Shown here in pieces: positions 6,841 to 11,366 of a stretch of DNA of 11,366 nt. The notes below the pieces were generated by a model, which searched no databases, was not told the DNA's origin, and worked only from the letters and a program-made list of their open reading frames with translations. The DNA is from CAJBLF01 sp964494005 (GTDB lineage Bacteria > Patescibacteriota > Gracilibacteria > Absconditabacterales > Absconditicoccaceae): assembly GCA_964494005.1 (NCBI GenBank), contig CAZBQE010000031.1, forward strand, positions 1 to 11,366. Direction: 5' to 3'. Made by a program: the position numbers and the translations under genes. The number at the start of each line of letters is the position of its first letter. Positions within the stretch are counted from its first letter, which is position 1.

Positions 6841-7245
6841 ATGACTTATATTAATGCTCCTATCCATGATTTACTTATCAGGATCAAAAATGCATATATG
6901 GCAAGGAAAACCTTAATAGAAGGTGTCCCTTTTTCTAATTTCAAAGTGAAAATACTTGAATTGCTTAAGCAATATGGGTTTATCAAGAATTTTGAAATCA
7001 AAGAAGATAATGCCAAAAAATATATTCATATTACTCTCAAAAAGGTAGTTAATCCTGTGGATGATATTCCGAATATAAAATTCTTTTCTAAGCCTTCTAG
7101 ACCATGGTATGTGAGTTATAAAAATATCACTACTGTTGCAGGAGGTAAGGGTATTGGTATCATTTCTACAAATCAAGGACTTATGCCTGCTCATGTAGCA
7201 AAGGAAAAGAAACTTTGAGGAGAGCTTATCGCTGAAATTTATTAA
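6841..7245 (+). CDS. rpsH: 30S ribosomal protein S8 (uS8)
   Basis: S8 is a primary 16S rRNA-binding protein of the 30S platform. In E. coli it also represses the spc operon by binding near rplX/rplE; I see no comparable site here. The 134-residue product has PIHDLLIRIKNAYMA (7-21), FKVKILELLKQYGFIKNFEI (34-53), ISKPGxR-type FFSKPSRPWY (81-90), and the C-terminal rRNA-binding stretch GGKGIGIISTNQGLMPAHVA (101-120) followed by KKLGGELIAEIY. TGA at 7216 encodes Gly126, the first glycine of the conserved GGE motif. It stops at TAA within a 10-bp inverted repeat shared with the following spacer. Confidence 0.96.
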
Positions 7246-7289
7246 TTGATAGCTTATAGCTGATGGCTTACAATACATGTATCAATTAA
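7242..7289. repeat. 10-bp perfect inverted repeat at the rpsH stop and spacer
   Basis: TTAATTGATA (7242-7251) is the exact reverse complement of TATCAATTAA (7280-7289), with 28 nt between. AGCT-TAT-AGCT nests at 7251-7261. The left arm includes the rpsH stop codon. There is no T-tract directly after the right arm, so it is not a classic terminator. It may be an mRNA-stability or processing structure, or chance in AT-rich DNA. Confidence 0.55.
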
Positions 7290-7316
7290 ATATTTTAATA
7301 GTTTATCGTTATATTC

Positions 7317-7862
7317 ATGTCAAAGATTGGAAAAAAATCTATAGAAATACCTAGTGGAGTTGAACTTCAGATCAATGGTTCTGTTGTGAAAGTGAAAGGT
7401 CCAAAAGGAGAGCTTTCTCATACTTTTGCTCAAGGGGTACATATAAAAGTTGAAGAAAATCAGGCTATCACTTTTGTAGATAATGAAGATCAGTGGAATC
7501 TTCGAGGGCTTTCAAGGACTTTACTTGCAAATATGGTTGAAGGAGTGACTAATGGATATGAAAAAAAACTTCTTATCATGGGTGTAGGATATGCTGTCAA
7601 AATGGAAGGTAAAAAATTTGTTTTTTCTCTCGGACTTTCTCACAAAATCAATTTCGATATTCCTCAAAGTATTGAAGCACAAGTTGAACAAGATGCAAAA
7701 GGTAATTTTATCATCACACTCAAGAGTATCGATAAACAATTTCTTGGTGAATATGCTGCCAAAATAAAAGCGTTGAGAAAACCTGAACCATACAAAGGAA
7801 AAGGTATCAGATATTTTGGTGAGTATATCAAGCTTAAACCTGGTAAAGCAGCTAAGAAATAA
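7317..7862 (+). CDS. rplF: 50S ribosomal protein L6 (uL6)
   Basis: L6 lies at the base of the L7/L12 stalk near the sarcin-ricin loop. The 181-residue product consists of the usual two repeated domains: SKIGKKSIEIPSGVELQING (2-21), VKGPKGELSH (27-36), then LLANMVEGVTNGYEKKL (69-85), GVGYAV (89-94) and the C-terminal signature RKPEPYKGKGIRYFGEY (154-170). It has 19 glycines but no TGA, in contrast to rplB or rplN. The ATG at 7317 gives the normal N-terminus and is 13 nt after TTTAATAGTT. Spacers of 71 bp before and 60 bp after hold no gene. It stops at TAA. Confidence 0.97.
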   Translation: MSKIGKKSIEIPSGVELQINGSVVKVKGPKGELSHTFAQGVHIKVEENQAITFVDNEDQWNLRGLSRTLLANMVEGVTNGYEKKLLIMGVGYAVKMEGKKFVFSLGLSHKINFDIPQSIEAQVEQDAKGNFIITLKSIDKQFLGEYAAKIKALRKPEPYKGKGIRYFGEYIKLKPGKAAKK

Positions 7863-7900
7863 ACTAACTAATAATTAACAACTAACAATTTTTGAAAATA

Positions 7901-7910
7901 TTTATTACTT
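7901..7910 (+). promoter_or_regulatory. TTTATTATTT-like element before rplR
   Basis: TTTATTACTT matches 9 of 10 bases of the recurring decamer and ends 12 nt before the rplR ATG. Confidence 0.35.
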
Positions 7911-7922
7911 ATTTGTATCACA

Positions 7923-8282
7923 ATGTTGAAAATCACTAAACACATAAAAGAAACTACAAAAAAGTTTCTTGGTAGAAAAAAAAGGATTAACGCAAAAATC
8001 AAAGCGAGTTATCCTGCTTTTAGAGTGCTTGTAGATAAATCTAATATGTTTGTTAGAGCACAAGTTTTGGCTGCTGATGGTAAGGTTGTTTGTCATGCTT
8101 CTGATAAAACAATCAAAGGCGGAAATAAAACAGAAAGAGCTATGAAAGCATGAGAAGCATTAGCTGTTTTGATGAAGAAACAAGGGATAGAGAAAGCAAC
8201 GTTTGATAGAAATTGACATTTGTATCATGGAAGAGTCAAAGCGTTGGCTGATGGTATTAGAGCATGAGGTATTACATTATAA
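7923..8282 (+). CDS. rplR: 50S ribosomal protein L18 (uL18)
   Basis: L18 binds 5S rRNA and attaches it to the 50S central protuberance with L5. The 119-residue product has a basic N-terminus with KKFLGRKKRINAKI (13-26), YPAFRVLVDKSNMFVRAQVL (30-49), the AADGKVVCHAS strand (51-60), and the C-terminal FDRNGHLYHGRVKALADGIR (94-113). TGA codons at 8151, 8214 and 8265 encode Gly 77, 98 and 115. Gly98 is the conserved glycine of FDRGGxxYHGRV. Under the standard code the protein would end at residue 76 and lose this signature. It stops at TAA; rpsE follows after 27 bp. Confidence 0.96.
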
Positions 8283-8309
8283 TTTTTATTCTATTAACTA
8301 GTATTGTTC

Positions 8310-9014
8310 ATGAGACCTTGAAACAAAGATAAGGTAAAAAAGGAGTTTGATGAGTTACTTTTGGAAGTCAGAAGAGTAACGAGGGTAACCACAGGATGAA
8401 GAAAGCTTTCTTTTAGAGCGACTATTTTGGTTGGAAACAAAAAAGGTAAAATTGGAATAGGTGTTTCTAAATGACCAGATGTCAGTGCTGCTGTACAAAA
8501 AGCTTCTCGTGAAGCATACAAAAATATGTTTATTGTTCCTATGACAGGTAATCAAACTGTTCCTTATCCTATTACAACCAAATATAAGGCGTGTATTATT
8601 AAGATTTTGCCGGCTACAGCTGGTACAGGTTTGAAAGCAGGGTCTTCGGTAAGGGCTGTTTTGGAGCTTGCAGGGTTTGAAAACGTACTTTCAAAGATTA
8701 TGGGATCAAATAATAAACTTAACAATGCTTTGGCTACTATTAGAGCATTATCTTCATATAAGCATGCTGATCATTTTAATAAGCGTGTAGTTACTAAGGC
8801 TCATGGAGAAACTTCTGTAGAGGAAGAAGAAGCACCAAAGAAAGAAACCGCTTCTGTTGTCAAGGAAATCCAAGCAAGGAAAGCTACCAAAAATGAAGCT
8901 TCAGTAGAAGAAAAGAAAGTTCCAGCAAAAAAACCTGCTACTAAACCATTGATAACAGAAGAAAAAAAGCTAGCTACAAAGAACGCTTCAGTAAAAAAAA
9001 TCGAAAAAAAATAG
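8310..9014 (+). CDS. rpsE: 30S ribosomal protein S5 (uS5) with long basic C-terminal tail
   Basis: S5 acts at the mRNA entry side of the 30S and influences decoding accuracy. The core is standard: RRVTRVTTGGRKLSFRATIL (21-40), VGNKKGKIGIGVSKGPDV (41-58), ATAGTGLKAGSSVRAVLELA (102-121) and SSYKHADH (148-155). TGA at 8319, 8397 and 8472 encode Gly 4, 30 and 55; Gly30 is in the conserved GG before R. The product has 234 residues, about 65-70 more than typical. From about residue 165 there is a low-complexity tail rich in Lys, Ala, Glu, Thr and Pro. Residues 199-220 are nearly repeated in the L15 tail. The tail is probably disordered; its role is unknown. It stops at TAG. No rpmD lies between this gene and rplO. 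Confidence 0.96.
8904..8969 (+). repeat. 66-bp coding repeat, copy A (in the rpsE tail)
   Basis: These bases encode a stretch beginning VEEKKVPAKKPA in S5. By my count they match 60 of 66 bases of positions 9609-9674 in rplO, in the same reading frame. Confidence 0.85.
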
Positions 9015-9053
9015 TATCATTAATAGTTTATTTATCATTCTTATCGTATTACA

Positions 9054-9752
9054 ATGAGAATTCATCAATTAGAGAAAAGCAAAGGCCTCAAGGATAAACA
9101 AAGAAGAAGATGAAGAGGAAATGCTACAGGAACAGGAAATTATTCTGGAAGAGGGCTTAAAGGACAAAAATCAAGGAGCGGACATTCTATGAAGCCGTTT
9201 TTTGAATGAGGACAAACATCTATTGTTCAGAGATTACCTAAAGCTAGAGGTTTCAAGAGGTATTATAAACTTGTCAAAAAGGTAACTATCATCAATCTTA
9301 ATACGCTTGATGCGGATGTAAGAATTGCTGATGCTGCAAATATTACCAAAGAGCTTCTCAAAGAATTGGGATATATCAAAACTATTACTGATGTTGTAAA
9401 GATTCTTGGTCATGGTGATTATGCTAAGAAGCTTACATTTACTGATATGAATGCTATTTCTGCTTCTGCTCAGAAAAAAATAGATAATCCTGGAACTGTG
9501 CATGCTGTTCCTAGAAAAGCGCCAGTCAAAATTATTAAGACCATAAAGAAATCTTCAGTAAAAAAAATTGAAACTCCCAAAAAAGCTTCTGTAAAGGTTG
9601 AAAAAGCTGTAGAAGAAAAGAAAGTTCCAGCAAAGAAACCTGCTGTTAAACCATTGATAGCAGAAGAAAAGAAAGTTCCAGCAAAAAAACCTGCTGTCAA
9701 AAAAGCGCCTGCAAAGGTTAGTTCAAAAGTGACTACTAAAAAAACTAAATAA
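9054..9752 (+). CDS. rplO: 50S ribosomal protein L15 (uL15) with long basic C-terminal tail
   Basis: L15 is a late-assembling 50S protein with a long N-terminal rRNA-threading arm. The core is clear: RRGRGNATGTGNYSGRGLKG (18-37), QKSRSGHSM, FEGGQTSIVQRLPKARGF (50-67), and the C-terminal VVKILGHGDYAKKLT (114-128), AISASAQKKID, GTVHAV (147-152). TGA at 9111 and 9207 encode Gly20 and Gly52; Gly52 is in the conserved FEGGQ. The family is normally about 145-150 residues; this product has 232 because of an 80-residue Lys/Ala/Pro/Val tail. The tail includes two 17-residue repeats starting EEKKVPAKKPAVK (187-203 and 204-220). It resembles a disordered cationic, histone-H1-like tail in composition only. 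It stops at TAA. Confidence 0.96.
9609..9713 (+). repeat. coding repeats in the rplO tail (66-bp copy B plus 51-bp tandem unit)
   Basis: Bases 9609-9674 are the partner of the rpsE block at 8904-8969. In addition, a 51-bp unit (17 codons) occurs in tandem at 9612-9662 and 9663-9713, giving EEKKVPAKKPAVKPLIA followed by EEKKVPAKKPAVKKAPA. Confidence 0.85.
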
Positions 9753-9783
9753 ATAATTCTTTTATGTTTCTTATCTCTTTTTG

Positions 9784-11139
9784 ATGGAAAAGTTCTTCAA
9801 AAAAGTTCAAGAAGTGCGAGAAAATCCAAGTATAAAGAAAAAAATTATCTTCACACTTGTATTGCTGGCTATTTATAGGTTACTGGTATTTATACCTGTT
9901 CCTTTTGTAGATATTGCTACGCTTATGGAAAGAACTATCAATACAGGAGATTCTGGATTGGGATATTTCATCATGTTGTTGTGAGGATCTTTGGATCAGT
10001 TTGCTATCATTGCGATAGGATTGGCTCCTTTCATCAACGCATCTATCATCATGCAACTTCTTGGATCAGTTGTCCCTAAACTTGAGGAACTTACTGAACA
10101 AGGTGAAACTGGTCAACAAAAAATACAACAATATACGAGATACCTTTCTGTACCATTAGCTTTTGCTCAATCTATAGGAATGGTGTTCTTTATTAACTAT
10201 TTACTTGGTGGAAATGTTATCCCTACAGATATAGGAACCTTGTTGTTGTCTGCATTTGTTATGACTGTAGGATCTGTTTTGTTGATGTGGATTGGTGAAT
10301 TGATTACGGAAAAAGGTATTTCCAATGGAATATCGTTGTTGATCTTCGCTTCTATCGTAGCGGGTATTACTCAACAAATTTATGCAAGCGTAGCAGGAAC
10401 TGATAGTATTATTTGAGTAGTATTGTTTATGCTTATTATTGTATTGGTTTTGGTTTTGCTTTCTATCTTTATCCTCAAATCACTCAAGGAGATTCCTGTA
10501 GTCTACGCGAGAAGAGGAAGAGTAGAAGAATCATCATCATTGCCTATTCCATTGAATCCTGTAGGAATGATCCCTATTATCTTCGCTATTGCGTTCGTAT
10601 CATTCCCATATTTGCTTTCCAAACTTATCACTCAATTTCAACCTATGAATGCTAAATTGGTAGCTGTAGGAAACCGAATAGAATCAAATCTGAATATTTA
10701 TACACAACAGCCTGGAATCCCTGCTATCATCTTGTATTTCATTCTTATTATAGCATTCACGTTCTTCTATACCCTGATTGTATTCTCTCCAGAAAGAATT
10801 TCTGACAACATCCAAAAGAGAGGAGGTTTTGTTCCAGGTATCAGACCAGGGAAAGAGACAGCAAAATATATCAACGGTATCCTTATGCATCTTTGTCTTC
10901 GATGAGGGGTTGGGTTAGCGCTTATTGGAATCTATAGTTATATGCTTAATTATATTCCGTTTATTCAAACAGTTGTACAATCGCTTGGTTCATTGCCAGT
11001 TGTAGTTACCGGTTCTGGAGTGATTATTATTGTGTGAGTAGTACAAGAAATTATGAACAAAATCAAGACTGATATGCTTATGCAGAGATATGACAAGATT
11101 GATTTGGATGTCGTTTCCAAGAATCTCAATCAGCTTTAG
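9784..11139 (+). CDS. secY: SecY, channel subunit of the Sec translocase
   Basis: SecY is the ten-helix inner-membrane pore through which SecA or the ribosome passes secreted and membrane proteins. The 451-residue product is full length, with hydrophobic segments spaced as in the family, the first at about 21-40. Signatures include AIGLAPFINASIIMQLL (77-93), GELITEKGISNGISLLIF (171-188), IPVVYARRGR (237-246), GGFVPGIRPGKETAKYI (347-363) and the cytoplasmic C-terminus with MLMQRYD (431-437). Four TGA codons (9982, 10414, 10903, 11035) encode Gly 67, 211, 374 and 418. A TTG at 9781 would add one Met; ATG 9784 is preferred. It stops at TAG and is followed by a terminator, so adk, map and infA are not co-transcribed directly behind it. 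Confidence 0.98.
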
Positions 11140-11197
11140 AATGTGGATTTTGGAACTTAAGTCTTAGATTATGGAATTTTGTTTAGACATAGAAAAG

Positions 11198-11224
11198 ACT
11201 GAGCTAAAAAGCTCAGTTTTTTTT
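11198..11224 (+). terminator. intrinsic terminator after secY
   Basis: ACTGAGCT (11198-11205) pairs perfectly with AGCTCAGT (11210-11217) around an AAAA loop. The right arm runs into eight T residues (11217-11224). The 8-bp stem and U-tract form a textbook rho-independent terminator 58 bp after the secY stop. It marks the probable end of the operon. A shorter A-run on the left arm could give weak activity on the other strand. Confidence 0.93.
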
Positions 11225-11261
11225 GTATACCTATTATTTAATTAAACTTTTATGTATATTG

Positions 11262-11285
11262 CTTTTTTGGGCATACCTAAAAAAG
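11262..11285. repeat. imperfect palindrome downstream of the terminator, copy 1
   Basis: CTTTTTTGGG and CCTAAAAAAG can form a 10-bp stem (one G-T wobble) around a CATA loop. A related hairpin lies 34 bp further on. It could be a second terminator, an operator, or part of a repeat array running out of the window. Confidence 0.6.
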
Positions 11286-11295
11286 TATGTAGTTA

Positions 11296-11318
11296 CTTTT
11301 TGGCATTACCCCAAAAAC
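11296..11318. repeat. imperfect palindrome downstream of the terminator, copy 2
   Basis: CTTTTTGG and CCAAAAAC flank CATTACC. The seven pairs TTTTTGG/CCAAAAA form the stem (the outer C-C does not pair). Layout and core (T-run, GG, CAT, ACC, A-run) match the palindrome at 11262-11285. The rest of 11140-11366 shows no recognisable gene. Confidence 0.55.
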
Positions 11319-11366
11319 TAACGAAAAAACTCTAGCCAGATGCAGTACTCAGGATGAATATTTTAT

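Noticed and set aside
8904..9713. The tail repeats as a CRISPR-like or mobile array
   Set aside because: They are in-frame protein-coding repeats inside rpsE and rplO with no unique spacers of constant length.
10413..10655. Alternative + strand open frame inside secY
   Set aside because: It is out of frame with the well-conserved SecY reading, which continues through TGA at 10414 as Gly211.
73..11139. Widespread pseudogenisation or frameshift errors as the explanation for interrupted ribosomal genes
   Set aside because: All interruptions are TGA and none are TAA, TAG or indels; frames continue perfectly and TGA falls on conserved glycines.
73..11139. TGA as tryptophan (Mycoplasma-type code 4) or selenocysteine
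   Set aside because: Aligned family residues at TGA are glycines, TGG is used for conserved Trp, and 54 sites in ribosomal proteins exclude selenocysteine.

Overview
The window is a ribosomal-protein gene cluster with S10/spc-type gene order, all on the + strand, in a very AT-rich genome. Nearly every gene looks broken if TGA is read as stop. Each becomes one intact, family-length protein if TGA is read as glycine. I count 54 in-frame TGA codons in 16 of the 20 genes. Many fall on glycines conserved across the family, such as the HPHGGGEG stretch of L2, GRLGG in S3, DNTGAK in L14 and the FEGG motif of L15. All 20 genes end in TAA (16) or TAG (4), never TGA, and TGG still encodes Trp. This is genetic code 25, known from Candidatus Absconditabacteria (SR1) and Gracilibacteria (BD1-5) in the Candidate Phyla Radiation. 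I cannot say from this window which of the two it is. The absence of rpmD (L30) between rpsE and rplO also fits a CPR bacterium.

Layout: positions 1-72 are a short AT-rich stretch with a 14-bp tandem repeat. The order is then rplC, rplD, rplW, rplB, rpsS, rplV, rpsC, rplP, rpmC, rpsQ (S10-operon block, 73-5195); rplN, rplX, rplE, rpsN, rpsH, rplF, rplR, rpsE, rplO (spc block, 5224-9752); and secY (9784-11139). A strong intrinsic terminator at 11198-11224 closes the cluster. The last 142 bases hold two related hairpins about 34 bp apart and no recognisable gene. No stretch over 300 bases lacks a gene. No RNA gene, CRISPR array or insertion sequence is visible.

The products are core parts of both ribosomal subunits plus the SecY translocation channel, so the cluster links ribosome assembly with membrane protein export. 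The unexpected signals are not in the gene list. (1) No start codon has a convincing Shine-Dalgarno sequence; instead an element close to TTTATTATTT lies about 11-17 nt before 18 of 20 starts. (2) S5 and L15 carry long lysine/alanine/proline tails sharing a 66-bp coding block that is about 91% identical. (3) TGA-glycine use is very uneven between genes and includes four TGA-TGA pairs. (4) Several spacers are unusually long for such an operon and hold low-complexity or palindromic sequence.
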